Of a stretch of 64,000 nucleotides of DNA, positions 9,701-17,600 are shown in pieces (the first letter of the stretch is position 1; each line of letters begins with the position of its first letter). The stretch is from JBCCGI01 sp039029355. GTDB taxonomy: Bacteria > Planctomycetota > UBA1135 > GCA-002686595. The DNA lies in assembly GCA_039029355.1 (NCBI GenBank), contig JBCCGI010000042.1, forward strand, positions 1 to 64,000. Direction: 5' to 3'. Below the pieces are notes generated by a model. That model saw nothing but the letters and a program-made list of their open reading frames with translations, had not been told where the DNA came from and made no database searches. The position numbers and the translations under genes were made by a program.

Positions 9701-10328
9701 ACGCGCGCACGGCGCACACGATCGAACCCGGGCTCGGGCTCAGCGCGTCGAGGTCGGCCTCGGCTCCGGTCAGGCGGACGCGGACCTGGACCAGGGCTCC
9801 GCACTCCAGCAGGTCGAGCGTTGCACCGGGGGGCTCGCCAGCGACCTCCTCGAGCACCGCGACGTAGCTGTTGCTCGCGCCCAGAACCGCCGAACCGAAG
9901 CGGTAGCTGGGCGGCTCGAGCCCCGAGGGGAACGGCAGCCACCCGATCGGCAGCGACGGGCTCGACTGGAAGATGAGGCTGTCGAGCACCACGCGATACG
10001 CCGTGTTCGCCGCGGCGCCGAGCGGCACCGCGAGGTCGTACTGCGCGCTCGCGCCGAGGCTCGACGGCGCGGCGTACGGGCCCTCCGAGCGCTGGATCGG
10101 GTTGGCCGTGTTCTCGGCGGAGACCAGCGGGTCCCCGGAGAACACCACCGGATGGGAGGCGAGGTAGCCGGCGATGACGCCGCTCGCGTTGCTGAAGCGC
10201 ACGTCGCCGCGGATGCGGCCGGCCTCGACGTCGAGCAGGCTCTTGGGGGTCGTGCTGGGCGCCTCGGGGCCCGCGCAGGCGGCGAGCGCCGTGCAGGCGA
10301 GGAGGGCGATGGGGAGCGGACGGTACAA
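6720..10328 (-). CDS. Large HYR-domain lipoprotein
   Basis: A 1202-residue predicted lipoprotein. The N-terminus has a hydrophobic stretch ending in a LAAC lipobox, then CAGPEAPSTTP. The start is TTG at 10328, supported by AGGAGA 5 bases upstream. Residues 1-690 are long beta-rich sequence I do not recognise. About 690-785 looks like an Ig-type domain with paired Cys. About 785-865 has hyalin-repeat (HYR) features (FPVGSTSVTFFADG followed by a Cys strand). The last 330 residues read like a beta-propeller (repeated VDFDRAGRFLGVGG-like strands). An acidic stretch of EDEEVDEE lies near residue 1065. It is downstream of an ECF sigma gene by 98 bases and may be part of its regulon or operon. Function unknown; surface-exposed or periplasmic by inference. 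Confidence 0.7.
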   Translation of the reverse strand: MYRPLPIALLACTALAACAGPEAPSTTPKSLLDVEAGRIRGDVRFSNASGVIAGYLASHPVVFSGDPLVSAENTANPIQRSEGPYAAPSSLGASAQYDLAVPLGAAANTAYRVVLDSLIFQSSPSLPIGWLPFPSGLEPPSYRFGSAVLGASNSYVAVLEEVAGEPPGATLDLLECGALVQVRVRLTGAEADLDALSPSPGSIVCAVRALIEDVPFSNTYTHQATSDAVPASLSALRNQGVLVPVLARGDGSRVRIEVACAAETIQTGFAQPPLLPAGWTAFGAGSEEFFLDCDEEVEVPVDVPVERTAGLVRGMFDVVGHDESHAQVRVHELQGYVDPSPTAPADEVLDAADSASYWEFEAVPAGERSFHAEAVLNGGLATLHTPRTENPNDHVLVSTGATIDLGATFVADPHRVLGELRILDPHESDLDMRLFSNPPFNSLSRHLHSHAEGQGLSSLSTLPGGASGVGGTARALLAGSFNTTTREALLDYELLLFGLSPVAGAVDGVDAAPTPWRLRRLLLYFEGESAAMPGNELYQRVDLAPAYNVNLDAIPGGETEVPRLDVCMGHVSLELRLAPGIGQMSRPRLEIESSPVTAPTFFDPPGYSHVSWGEVRGVPSEVGLAATEGVVAAVLPEGIQYTVHPKLDLVAADGSVSTMSLAPIQLPLGGPVTCGGAVEDCATVLENGDLVITSPSIQPGILCQTDTELTVAVAGTAEIEEVTYVLEYEDGTTSTPTVVCSNGCGVAPTLIVPVDLNGVEAVRVRVVDEYGCDPEAVGSVQPGLPTLECPDELIVVQLEPGELNLEADDPRIADQLAPPPASGPCTAAIPLTNDAPETFPVGSTSVTFFADGVAVCESTVRVVLPVQLAYVADGIAWLHRVGGGVELSHELTEPATVVDFDRAGRFLGVGGYGPDVALIDVDNGVNLAQLLGFEGNGPASSIDVRNVAAASMAIGYKSKARLAGVGVGAQQNVLGAGTLVDYSDDGEHLIAAGVSVEFGTGAGFLQAYRITPSPFEPELMGDHPFGGSPLGMRHVATTDSGTVLQLATTEGLYTFAYDADFVADEDEEVDEEWEPGALSLTNTEAQAFYRVDFGEQTADGLAASWVDGAVGVLHQAIDDNGQPLPELDRSLISVPQGYYEVGWSLEHRLIAIAGRVPEHPQEPESKIEIYSWVLNGTEIEFVLVDTIPVEAATSLTFRPGPH

Positions 10329-10426
10329 GCGGTTCTCCTGGTTGTAGCTACGCCTAACTCGCTACCCAGGGCCGCGACCCGCCATCGAAGCACCGATTTC
10401 GGGGGAGCGAGCCCCGTCGGCGCTGC

Positions 10427-11014
10427 CTAGCCGACGTCGAGGTGCCGCGCCAGGCTCGTCAGCGCGCGGTGCAGCAGGCTGCGCACCGAGTCCTCGGTGC
10501 GGCCGAGCGCCGCCGCGACCTCGCGCCGCGACATGCCGACGATCCGCGACAGGAGGATCACCTCGCGGTGGTCGTTCGAGAGCTGCTCGAAGGCGGCCTC
10601 GATGCGCTCGATCTCCTCTGCGGCGGCGACCTGCCGGCTCGGCGTCGCGAAGTTGGCGTAGGTGGTCAGGAGCTCGCCCACGTCCATCCCTTCGGGGGTG
10701 GCCTGCTCGCGCCCCACGTCGCGCCGCTCGGCGCGGTAGTGACGGTCCTTCTTCAGGATCTTGCGCAGCGTGGTCGTGAACAGCCAGTGCCGGAAGCCCT
10801 CGGCGCCGCCGTAGCGGAAGCCGTCGAGGCTCTCCAGCGCCTCGCGGCACGCGCTCTGCACGATGTCCGACTCGGCCTCGCGGGCGCGCACGATTGCTCC
10901 GGCGCGGAGGCGCACGAAGGCGCGCAGCGCCGGCAGGTTCTGCACCAGGAGTGAGGCGATCGCGGCTTGATCGCCGCTCCGCGCGGCCTGGACGAGCTCG
11001 TCGGTGGAGTCCAT
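10427..11014 (-). CDS. ECF-type RNA polymerase sigma factor
   Basis: A 195-residue group 4 sigma factor. Region 2 covers about residues 25-95 (VQSACREALESLDGFRYGG, then FRHWLFTTTLRKILKKDRHY, the region 2.4-like DNA contact). Region 4 covers about 130-190 (LSNDHREVILLSRIVGMSRREVAAAL, then GRTEDSVRSLLHRAL, the helix-turn-helix). No anti-sigma gene is adjacent. It lies 43 bases downstream of the TIR-trigger factor gene on the same strand, with a large lipoprotein gene after it, so the three may be co-transcribed. A close relative in sequence is the ECF factor at 50747-51337, which shares VILLSRIVG and GRTEDSVR. No strong ribosome site precedes the ATG; in-frame alternatives were not found. Confidence 0.88.
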   Translation of the reverse strand: MDSTDELVQAARSGDQAAIASLLVQNLPALRAFVRLRAGAIVRAREAESDIVQSACREALESLDGFRYGGAEGFRHWLFTTTLRKILKKDRHYRAERRDVGREQATPEGMDVGELLTTYANFATPSRQVAAAEEIERIEAAFEQLSNDHREVILLSRIVGMSRREVAAALGRTEDSVRSLLHRALTSLARHLDVG

Positions 11015-11057
11015 CGTTCGTCCATCCTAGCCCGCACGGGCGCCGCGCGGGGGGAAG

Positions 11058-12479
11058 CTAGCCGGCGGCCTCGGGAGTGGACTCCTCCGCGGACTCGCGC
11101 AGGAACCGACGCGTCCGCTGCTCCAGCAGCTGGAGCGCGAGCCCGTTCACCATGCCGTTCGCGGCGTAGAAGCTGCGGACCTCCTCGAGCGGCTTCTGCG
11201 AGCGCGCCGCGATCGAGGCCAGCTCGGCCTCGATCTCCTGGCCGGTGATCTGGAAGCCTTCGCGCTCGGCGATGCGCTCCATCAGGAAGACGGCGCGCAG
11301 GCCCTTCTCGGTCGCGGCGCGGAGCTGGTCGAGCTGGCGCGCGATCTGCCCCTGGGCGGTCGCCTCCGGCATGCCCTGGGCCACGAGCTGGCGATGGGCC
11401 TCGGCGGCGCGGGCGTTGGTGCGCTCCTCGATCAGGCGCGTCGGCAGCTCGAAGGGATGCGCGTCGATCAGGCGCTCGAGCAGCTCGGTCTCGATGCGGG
11501 CGTTCTCCTGCGCGTCCTTGGTCGTCTTCAGCGTGTTGCGCAGCCGCTCGATCAGCTCGCCGCCGCTCGCGACCTTCAGCGCTTCCAGCAGCTGGGCGTC
11601 GGTCGGCATCACGAGGCGGTGGACCTCGCGCACGTGAGCCTTCAGCGTCGCGTCGCCGGCGTAGCCGATCGGCGAGCCTTCGGGGAGGCGCATCGGGAGC
11701 GTCAGCTCGGTGCCTTCCTCGACGCCGGGGACCTGCTCGGCATAGGCCGCGGCGTCGACGCCTTCGGGCGGGGAGTCGGGCCAGAGCTGCGCGCCCTCGT
11801 TGCGGGCCACGGCCTGGTCGCGGCCGGGGATGAAGATCTCCAGGTCGCAGACCGCGACGCCGCTCGGCGGCAGGCCGCCCTCGGGCGCGCGGTAGGAGCG
11901 GACGTTCTGCAGGCGCACGTCTTCGAGCGCCGCCTGGACCTCTTGGTCGGTCACGCTCACCGGCTGGCGCTCGAACGCCATGCCCTTGTACTCGCCGAGC
12001 TCGAACTCGGGTCGCGGCATGCCGGACGTCGGCTGCGGAGCCTGCGCGCCCGATCCGAGCGACGCCTGCACCGCCTTGGCGACCTCGCGCAGCGCGGCCT
12101 CGGCATCCTCGTGCTCGTGCACCGGGCCCCCGCTCGCGGGCAGCGACGGCAGCATCGCGAAGGGCGCGGCGCCCCAGTCGACCGCGTGCAGCAGGACCGG
12201 CACCACGCGCGTGGCTCCCGAGGTTTGTCGTTCGACCGCGAGCTTCAGCTCGGCGTCCGCCGCGTAGCCGGAGCTCATGAGGTCGGCGCTGACGAGCACG
12301 AGCACGACGTCGGCCTCGCTCAGCTCGGGCGCGACCTGGCCGCGCCAGTCGTCGTTCGGGCCCACCCGCCGCTCGTGCCAGGTGATGCCGTCGGCTTGGC
12401 CGAGCTCGCGGTGAAGCGTGTCCCGATCGCCGGCGTCGGCGTGGGAGAAGGCGCAGAAGATCCGTGCGGTCGTCGTCAT
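11058..12479 (-). CDS. TIR domain fused to trigger factor PPIase and chaperone domains
   Basis: A 473-residue fusion. Residues 1-135 form a TIR domain of the bacterial TIR_2 type: IFCAFSHAD, WHERR at 34-38, DDW, VVLVLVSADLMSSGY, then E77 in DAELKLA at the place of the catalytic Glu of NAD-cleaving TIRs, and PVLLHAVDWGAAPF. A linker (about 136-158) leads to trigger-factor-like sequence: YKGMAFE with VTDQEVQAAL at 163-185, a shortened FKBP-like PPIase domain to about 285, and the helical chaperone domain (ELIERLRNTLKTT, HPFELPTRLIEERTNA, AVFLMERIAEREGFQIT, EVRSFYAANGMV) to about 460. The ribosome-binding domain with its usual GFRxGxxP loop is absent, replaced by the TIR. It is therefore not the housekeeping trigger factor. 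NADase activity and sensing of unfolded chains are inference. An ECF sigma gene follows by 43 bases. The ATG at 12479 opens the TIR core directly. Confidence 0.85.
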   Translation of the reverse strand: MTTTARIFCAFSHADAGDRDTLHRELGQADGITWHERRVGPNDDWRGQVAPELSEADVVLVLVSADLMSSGYAADAELKLAVERQTSGATRVVPVLLHAVDWGAAPFAMLPSLPASGGPVHEHEDAEAALREVAKAVQASLGSGAQAPQPTSGMPRPEFELGEYKGMAFERQPVSVTDQEVQAALEDVRLQNVRSYRAPEGGLPPSGVAVCDLEIFIPGRDQAVARNEGAQLWPDSPPEGVDAAAYAEQVPGVEEGTELTLPMRLPEGSPIGYAGDATLKAHVREVHRLVMPTDAQLLEALKVASGGELIERLRNTLKTTKDAQENARIETELLERLIDAHPFELPTRLIEERTNARAAEAHRQLVAQGMPEATAQGQIARQLDQLRAATEKGLRAVFLMERIAEREGFQITGQEIEAELASIAARSQKPLEEVRSFYAANGMVNGLALQLLEQRTRRFLRESAEESTPEAAG

Positions 12480-12633
12480 GGCGGCGGGGAGTCTACAGCG
12501 CGGGGCGCCCCAGCGACCGGCGCCGGCCGCTTTGTTGGCGGATCCGGGGGTGCTGGCGCTCCCGAATCGCCGGCGAGGGCTAGGCTCGGGAGAGCCGCCC
12601 CGTCCTCACCTTGCACTACGAAACGAGGTCCCC

Positions 12634-14091
12634 ATGAAGGTCTGGCTATCCGCTCTCTTTCTGCCCCTCCTGCTGCTCGCGAAGGGTCCCCGACCCGCCG
12701 CGCCCCCGGATGACGTTCTGCCCATCCTGCCCGCGGGTCACAACGTCCTGGTCATCCTGGCCGACGACCTGGGCATCGACGCGCTGGAGCGCTATCTGGG
12801 CGACCCCATCGTGCCGGGCGATGCCACCGTGCCCGTGATGCTCACGCCCGCGATCGACGAGATCATGGACAAGGGCATTCGCTTCACCAACGCATGGTCG
12901 ACACCGCTGTGCTCGCCGACGCGCGCGACGATCCAGACCGGACGCTTCGGCTTCCGCACCGGCATCGGGTGGGTGATCGAGAACCTGGGGCAGACCGGGT
13001 ATTCGCTGCCGGATACGGAGATCACGCTGCCCCAGCTCGTGGCGGAGCACACGCCATCGTGGCTGAGCTACACGTCGGCGGCGTTCGGCAAGTGGCACCT
13101 CGAGGAGGTCGGCGGCTCCCCGTGCGCGCCCGTCGACGCGCACAGCTACGACCTGTTCGACGGCTCGCCCAGAGCGGTGGCGCCGGCGTCCACCCTCTGC
13201 AACTGGCAGGAGACGATCTGCAACCCGGGTCTCATCACCCAGACCTCCACCGAGTACATGCCCGAGCGCATCGTCGACGCCGCGATCGATTGGATCGCCG
13301 GCGTCCCGTCGGGCACGAACTGGCTGTGCTACCTCGCGCCGCAGTCGCCGTACGAGCTGCCGCACCGACCGCCGGACGATCTGCAGAGCCAGATCCCTGG
13401 CGACGACACCTGCGGAGCCTGCGAGTCGGGCGTGCGCGTTTGCTACGAGGCGGCCCTGCAGGCACTGGACACGAAGATCGGCGAGCTCCTCGATACGCTC
13501 GGCCCGAACTGGTGGACGAAGGCGACCGTGATCTTCGTCGGCGACAACGGGACGCCGGCCGGCGCATCGTTCTTCCCCATGGGCAAGCAGAAGGGGACGC
13601 TCTTCGAGGGCGGCATGCACGTGCCCTTTGTCATCGCCGGCCGCGCCGTGCACCCGGACCGCTTCGGGGACGAGTCCTCGGAGCTCGTCACCACGACCGA
13701 TATCTACCGGACCGCCGGCAAGCTGATGGGCGTCAACTTCCCCGCCGGTGCCGGCGAGGACTCGGTCAACCTCCGGCCGCTGCTGAAGAAGACGCCTGGC
13801 ACGCTGGCGCGCGACATCATCTACGCCGAGCGCTTCAACCCCAACCCGACCCGCGTCGACCTCGACGAGGTCGCGGTTCGAAACGACACCTACAAGCTCG
13901 TCTGGGACTGCCTGGCAGACGAGGGGCTGCGGATGCACAACCTCATCACCGATCCGGACGAGCCCAACTCAGCCAACCTGCTCCTCGGCGGCATCCCGGC
14001 GCCCGGGACCCCGGAGCGGATGGCCTATGACGAGCTGACCGCCAAGATCTGCGAGGTCCGCGGCGACTGCGCCTGCCCCCAGGACGGGTAG
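12634..14091 (+). CDS. Secreted formylglycine-dependent sulfatase
   Basis: A 485-residue alkaline-phosphatase-superfamily sulfatase with a signal peptide (MKVWLSALFLPLLLL). LVILADDLGID supplies the metal Asp pair at 44-45. The signature CSPTRATIQTGR has C93, the residue converted to formylglycine. FGKWHLEE and FVGDNGTPAG supply later metal and substrate residues, and KGTLFEGGMHVPF is typical of the family. It would hydrolyse sulfate esters, perhaps of polysaccharides, outside the cytoplasm. I start at 12634 (GAGGT 5 bases upstream, start of signal peptide) rather than the further upstream in-frame start, which would overlap the divergent TIR gene. The 154-base gap to that gene should hold both promoters. 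No maturation enzyme gene is visible in the window. Confidence 0.92.
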   Translation: MKVWLSALFLPLLLLAKGPRPAAPPDDVLPILPAGHNVLVILADDLGIDALERYLGDPIVPGDATVPVMLTPAIDEIMDKGIRFTNAWSTPLCSPTRATIQTGRFGFRTGIGWVIENLGQTGYSLPDTEITLPQLVAEHTPSWLSYTSAAFGKWHLEEVGGSPCAPVDAHSYDLFDGSPRAVAPASTLCNWQETICNPGLITQTSTEYMPERIVDAAIDWIAGVPSGTNWLCYLAPQSPYELPHRPPDDLQSQIPGDDTCGACESGVRVCYEAALQALDTKIGELLDTLGPNWWTKATVIFVGDNGTPAGASFFPMGKQKGTLFEGGMHVPFVIAGRAVHPDRFGDESSELVTTTDIYRTAGKLMGVNFPAGAGEDSVNLRPLLKKTPGTLARDIIYAERFNPNPTRVDLDEVAVRNDTYKLVWDCLADEGLRMHNLITDPDEPNSANLLLGGIPAPGTPERMAYDELTAKICEVRGDCACPQDG

Positions 14092-14096
14092 CGACG

Positions 14097-15263
14097 CTAG
14101 CCCGAAGCGGGGCCTTCGCGTTCTCCGCGCAGCGCGCGCTGGATCAGCGCGCCGAGGTTGGTCCGGGCCTCGCCGTCCGGGCCGCCTCCCAGCTCGGCCA
14201 GACGCTCGGGGTCGAGCGCGTCCTCGTCGCGCACCGGGGCGCCTCCCCGGTGGACGCGCGACAGGCTCATCCGCTCCTCCTCGACGTCGAAGTCGACGAT
14301 GCGCACCGCCACGGCCTGGCCGGCCTTGAGCACCTCGCGCAGCCGGCGGTCGGGGCCGAGGCCCGATTCGGACTCGTGGATCAGGCCCTCGATGCCCTTG
14401 GCGATCGACACGAACGCGCCGAAGTCCACCGTGCGCGTGACGCGACCGACGACGACCTGGTCGGGATGGTGCGTCTTCGGCAGCCGCTTCCACGGGTTGT
14501 CCTGGAGCTGCTTGAGGCCGAGCCCGATGCGCTTGCCGCCCTGCCGTACCGTCAGCACTTCGGCGGAGATGCTCTCGCCCTTCTTCAGGACCTCGGCCGG
14601 GTGCTCGACGCGCTCGCGCGACAGGTTGGAGATATGGATCAAGCCCTCTAGACCCTGCCCGAAGCGCACGAACGCGCCGTAGGACTCGATGCGCGAGACG
14701 CGGCCCTGCACGACCTGACCGGGCTTGAGCGAGCCGACCTCGCGCTGCTGCTGGCTCTCCTTCTCCTTGCGCTTCACGCGCTTGCGCGACACGAAGACGC
14801 GCTGGCGCTCGCTGTCGATCTCGATCACCTCGCAGGTGACCGCCTTGCCGACCATGACGCCCGCGTCCTGGCCGCGGGCGAGGCCGGTCTCGGACTTCGG
14901 CATGAAGGCGTGCAGAGGTCCGATCTTCAGGTCGAGCCCGCCGGGGTTGCGGCCGATCACGCGGGCGTGGACCCAGCTGCCGACCTCCATGTCGCTCCAC
15001 GAGGCGAGCAAGCCCTCCTCGAGGCGCGCGAGCGCCCACAGCCCGTCCTCCTGGCCGAGCACGGTGAAGTCGAGCTCCTCGCCCAGGGTCGGTGGCTCGT
15101 CGAAGTGGCGCAGCGAGATCACGCCTTGCATGCGCGGCCCGAGGTCGACGAAGACGTCGTCGCCGTGCACCCCGACGATGGTCCCTTGCCAGACACGGAC
15201 GGTGTGGGCGCCGTGGTCGCTTTCGGGCTCGGGGAGATCGCGGTGGGAGTCGCGCACGGGCAC
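14097..15263 (-). CDS. Four-S1-domain RNA-binding protein (ribosomal S1-like)
   Basis: A 388-residue protein with four OB-fold S1 domains: about 24-92 (GTIVGVHGDDVFVDLGPRMQG), 96-168 (ARVIGRNPGGLDLKIG), 178-248 (GRVSRIESYGAFVRFG then EGLIHISNLS) and 264-340 (GRVTRTVDFGAFVSIA then EGLIHESESG). Domains 3 and 4 are the most canonical. It is shorter than the six-domain S1 of Proteobacteria and resembles the shorter S1-like proteins of other phyla. Binding mRNA in translation or decay is likely; whether it is the essential rpsA product cannot be told. The start chosen is GTG; a second in-frame GTG is two codons later. The gene converges on the sulfatase with a 5-base gap. Confidence 0.85.
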   Translation of the reverse strand: MPVRDSHRDLPEPESDHGAHTVRVWQGTIVGVHGDDVFVDLGPRMQGVISLRHFDEPPTLGEELDFTVLGQEDGLWALARLEEGLLASWSDMEVGSWVHARVIGRNPGGLDLKIGPLHAFMPKSETGLARGQDAGVMVGKAVTCEVIEIDSERQRVFVSRKRVKRKEKESQQQREVGSLKPGQVVQGRVSRIESYGAFVRFGQGLEGLIHISNLSRERVEHPAEVLKKGESISAEVLTVRQGGKRIGLGLKQLQDNPWKRLPKTHHPDQVVVGRVTRTVDFGAFVSIAKGIEGLIHESESGLGPDRRLREVLKAGQAVAVRIVDFDVEEERMSLSRVHRGGAPVRDEDALDPERLAELGGGPDGEARTNLGALIQRALRGEREGPASG

Positions 15264-15286
15264 CTCATGATATCCGCCCCGATGCC

Positions 15287-15316
15287 GCCGGCCCCCCGCG
15301 AAGGCGGGAGGCCGGC
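15287..15316 (-). terminator. Hairpin between FAD oxidoreductase and S1 gene
   Basis: A 13-bp stem with one mismatch-type pair and a GAAG/CTTC tetraloop lies 8 bases past the stop of the FAD oxidoreductase gene. There is no T-run. It probably ends or attenuates the ATP-grasp operon before the S1 gene. Confidence 0.55.
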
Positions 15317-15323
15317 GCCCGGC

Positions 15324-16511
15324 TCACCCCAGGATGCCGTAGGCGTACCGCGGCCGGATCGGGCGCCCGCGACGGACCCGGTCGACCGCGAAGAAGTCGG
15401 GGTCGAAGGGGGGTCGCACGTCGCCGGCTACGAGCCCCGCCACGCCGGCGCCGACGCTGGGGCCGAGCTTGAAGCCGTGTCCGCTGAAGCCGGAGGCCAG
15501 GAACAGGCCGCGCACGCCCGGCACCTCGCCGATCAGCGGGTGGGCGTCGGGCGTCACGGTGTAGAGCGCTCCGCACCCGCCCCAGGACACGGCCTCGCCG
15601 AAGCCGGGTTGGCGCTCGGCGACCCCGTCGCGGCAGGCCGCGAGGAAGCCGCCGTCGACGCCCTCGTCGTAGCGGTCGGGATCGGGCACCTCGGCGTCGG
15701 CGTCGAAGCTCATCCGGCCGACGCGCGTCCAGCCCTTGGGCTCGGGCTTCCAGTAGAGATCGAGCTGGAGGTCCGCCACGATCGGCAGCGCCTCTCCCAC
15801 GGCGGGGCTGGGCTCGAAGAAAGCCTGCTGCGGGCGCACCGCGCGCAGAGGCAGCTCGTCGCCGAGCGGGCCGAGCAAGCGCCGCGCCCACGGGCCGCCG
15901 GCGTTCACGACGGTGGGGGCCTCGATCCAGTCGCCTCCGGCGAGGCGCACGCCATACGCCTCGCCGCCGGAGATGAGCAGCTCCTCGACGCGCGTGCCGA
16001 GGCGCAGCTCGACGCCGCACGCCTCGGCCGCGCGTCCGACGGCGCGCACCGTCGCGAGCGGATCGACGTAGGCGGCCTCGGGCTCCCATGCGCCGACGAG
16101 CTCGTCGGGGATGTGCGCGCCCGGAAACAGCCCGCGCAGCTCGGCCGCGCCGAGCACCTGAGCGGTGACGCCCAGCTCGCGCTGCAGAGCGACGTTGGCC
16201 TCGAGCGCTTCGCGCTCCTCCGCGCGGGCGAAGAAGACCATGCCGGGCTGGCGGAAGCCGATATCGTCGCCGTAGCGGCGCTCGAAGTCGGCGTAGAAGT
16301 GCAGCGACTCGCGGGCCATCGCCACGGTAACGGGGTTGCCGTAGTGCTGGCGCAGGATCGCGCCCGACTTGCCGGTCGAGCCGGCGCCGAGCGCGCTCTT
16401 CTCGAGCAGCACGACGCGTCCCGCTGCGCGCTCGGCGAGCGCGAGCGCGATGTTCGTGCCGATGATGCCGCCGCCGAGGACGACGACGTCGGCTTGGGAG
16501 AATCTGGACAT
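15324..16511 (-). CDS. FAD-dependent oxidoreductase, DAO family
   Basis: A 395-residue flavoprotein of the D-amino-acid oxidase / sarcosine oxidase / glycine oxidase type. The N-terminal dinucleotide fold is VVVLGGGIIGTNIALALAE (GxGxxG near 13-18), followed by VLLEKSALGAGSTGKSGAILRQHYGNP, a typical FAD-pyrophosphate segment. VVNAGGPWA and the C-terminal TPDAHPLIGEV, LFLASGFSGHGFKLGP are family hallmarks. It should oxidise a C-N bond in an amino acid or N-methyl amino acid and release hydrogen peroxide. It lies 14 bases after the ATP-grasp gene, with AAGGAG before its ATG, so the two form an operon placed behind a poly-Cys leader and terminator. The substrate is not known; an amino acid or peptide linked to cysteine status is inference from the leader. 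Confidence 0.85.
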   Translation of the reverse strand: MSRFSQADVVVLGGGIIGTNIALALAERAAGRVVLLEKSALGAGSTGKSGAILRQHYGNPVTVAMARESLHFYADFERRYGDDIGFRQPGMVFFARAEEREALEANVALQRELGVTAQVLGAAELRGLFPGAHIPDELVGAWEPEAAYVDPLATVRAVGRAAEACGVELRLGTRVEELLISGGEAYGVRLAGGDWIEAPTVVNAGGPWARRLLGPLGDELPLRAVRPQQAFFEPSPAVGEALPIVADLQLDLYWKPEPKGWTRVGRMSFDADAEVPDPDRYDEGVDGGFLAACRDGVAERQPGFGEAVSWGGCGALYTVTPDAHPLIGEVPGVRGLFLASGFSGHGFKLGPSVGAGVAGLVAGDVRPPFDPDFFAVDRVRRGRPIRPRYAYGILG

Positions 16512-16525
16512 CGGATTCAGCTCCT

Positions 16526-17488
16526 TCAGGCGACCGCCGTGGCGGCGGAGGTGGTTGCGGGGACGAGGTGGTTCGCGAGCATCGCGTAGGGGTCGACCCC
16601 GGCGGCCGCAGCGACGTCGTCGCGGTAGACCGAGGTGGCGTTGACGTCGAGGAAGACCGCGCGCCCGGAGGCCTCGACGAGGATCTCAACCCCGCCGACC
16701 TCGAGCCCGATCGCGCTCAGGACGTCGCGCGCTGCGTGGACCAGCGCCGGGTCGGGATCGGGCTCGTGCTCGAAGACCGCGCGCGGCGCCGTGGCGTCGG
16801 CGGCGTTCGCCGGAGGGCGCTCGCACGCTTCGGCGGGGCACAGGTTGAACGTGTTCACGGCGCGCACGCGCATCGCGTACACGAGCCGGCCGCCGATCAG
16901 CTCGAGCCGCAGTACGCGCCCGTCGGCCGGCACGATGCGCTCCTGGAGCAGCCAGCTGCCGTCGCTCCTGCCGGCTGCCTCGACGCCGGCCAGGGCCTCC
17001 GCGGGGCTGTTCACCACCGTGACGCCCGAGCCGCTGCCGCCGGTGTTCGGCTTGAGGATGGCCGGGAAGGGCAGAGTCGAGAGGTCGACTTCCCGCGCTC
17101 CGGCGGACAGCGCGAGCGTCCGCGGCACCGCCAGCCCGAGGCGCGACAGCAGCAGGTACTGCCTCAGCTTGTCGAGCTCGTGGTCGAAGGCCTCGGTGCC
17201 GTTCACGACGCGGTGCCCGTCGAGCTCCAGCTTGCGCACCAGCACGCGGCCCAGGTCGAGCGCGTCGTCGTTGCCGCGCAGCGCGGCGCTGGGGCTCAGC
17301 CGGTTGAAGTAGACCGCGCCCTCGAAGCGTCCCTGAAGGTCGAACGCGTGGCTGCGGAGGTCGACGCAGCGAACACAGAGGCCGCGCTCCCGCAGGGCCT
17401 CGGCAAGCCCCAGGTTCCAGGCTTCGTTCTCGTACAACAGGACGACGGACCGTCGGCCGTCTTGGATCGCAGCGTTCGCAGCTTTCAT
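16526..17488 (-). CDS. ATP-grasp ligase, RimK-like
   Basis: A 320-residue ATP-grasp protein. A pre-ATP-grasp Rossmann-like part (VVLLYENEAWNLGLAEAL, then VYFNRLSPSA) precedes the ATP-grasp core: FDHELDKLRQYLLLSRLGLAVPRT, FPAILKPNTGGSGSGV (phosphate-binding loop, around 145-160), LLQERIVPADGRVLRLELIGG and the metal-binding end GVEILVEASGRAVFLDVNATS. Such enzymes join a carboxylate to an amine or thiol through an acyl phosphate, as in RimK, glutathione and peptide ligases. It is the first gene after the leader-peptide/terminator element and is followed by a DAO-family oxidase 14 bases later. Cys-controlled expression suggests a cysteine or thiol compound as substrate or product, but this is inference. 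Confidence 0.82.
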   Translation of the reverse strand: MKAANAAIQDGRRSVVLLYENEAWNLGLAEALRERGLCVRCVDLRSHAFDLQGRFEGAVYFNRLSPSAALRGNDDALDLGRVLVRKLELDGHRVVNGTEAFDHELDKLRQYLLLSRLGLAVPRTLALSAGAREVDLSTLPFPAILKPNTGGSGSGVTVVNSPAEALAGVEAAGRSDGSWLLQERIVPADGRVLRLELIGGRLVYAMRVRAVNTFNLCPAEACERPPANAADATAPRAVFEHEPDPDPALVHAARDVLSAIGLEVGGVEILVEASGRAVFLDVNATSVYRDDVAAAAGVDPYAMLANHLVPATTSAATAVA

Positions 17489-17544
17489 CGTTCTCGGGAG
17501 CGCAGGAGAGGTGGAGGTGGCGGTCCAAATGCCGCCAGGACACG

Positions 17545-17575
17545 AAAAAACCCGCCGGGCCAGGCCCGGCGGGTT
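17545..17575 (-). terminator. Intrinsic terminator/attenuator before the ATP-grasp gene
   Basis: On the minus strand a perfect 10-bp GC stem (CCCGCCGGGC, loop CTG), extended by two A-T pairs, is followed at once by six T residues, a textbook Rho-independent terminator. It sits between the end of the leader peptide (27 bases upstream) and the ATP-grasp start (57 bases downstream), the place of a transcription attenuator. I did not find an unambiguous competing antiterminator helix by eye. Confidence 0.88.
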
Positions 17576-17600
17576 GTTCTTCCTTAGCGAGGGAAGGGGC

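Noticed and set aside
11058..12479. Annotation as ordinary trigger factor (tig)
   Set aside because: The ribosome-binding domain is absent and a TIR domain occupies the N-terminus.
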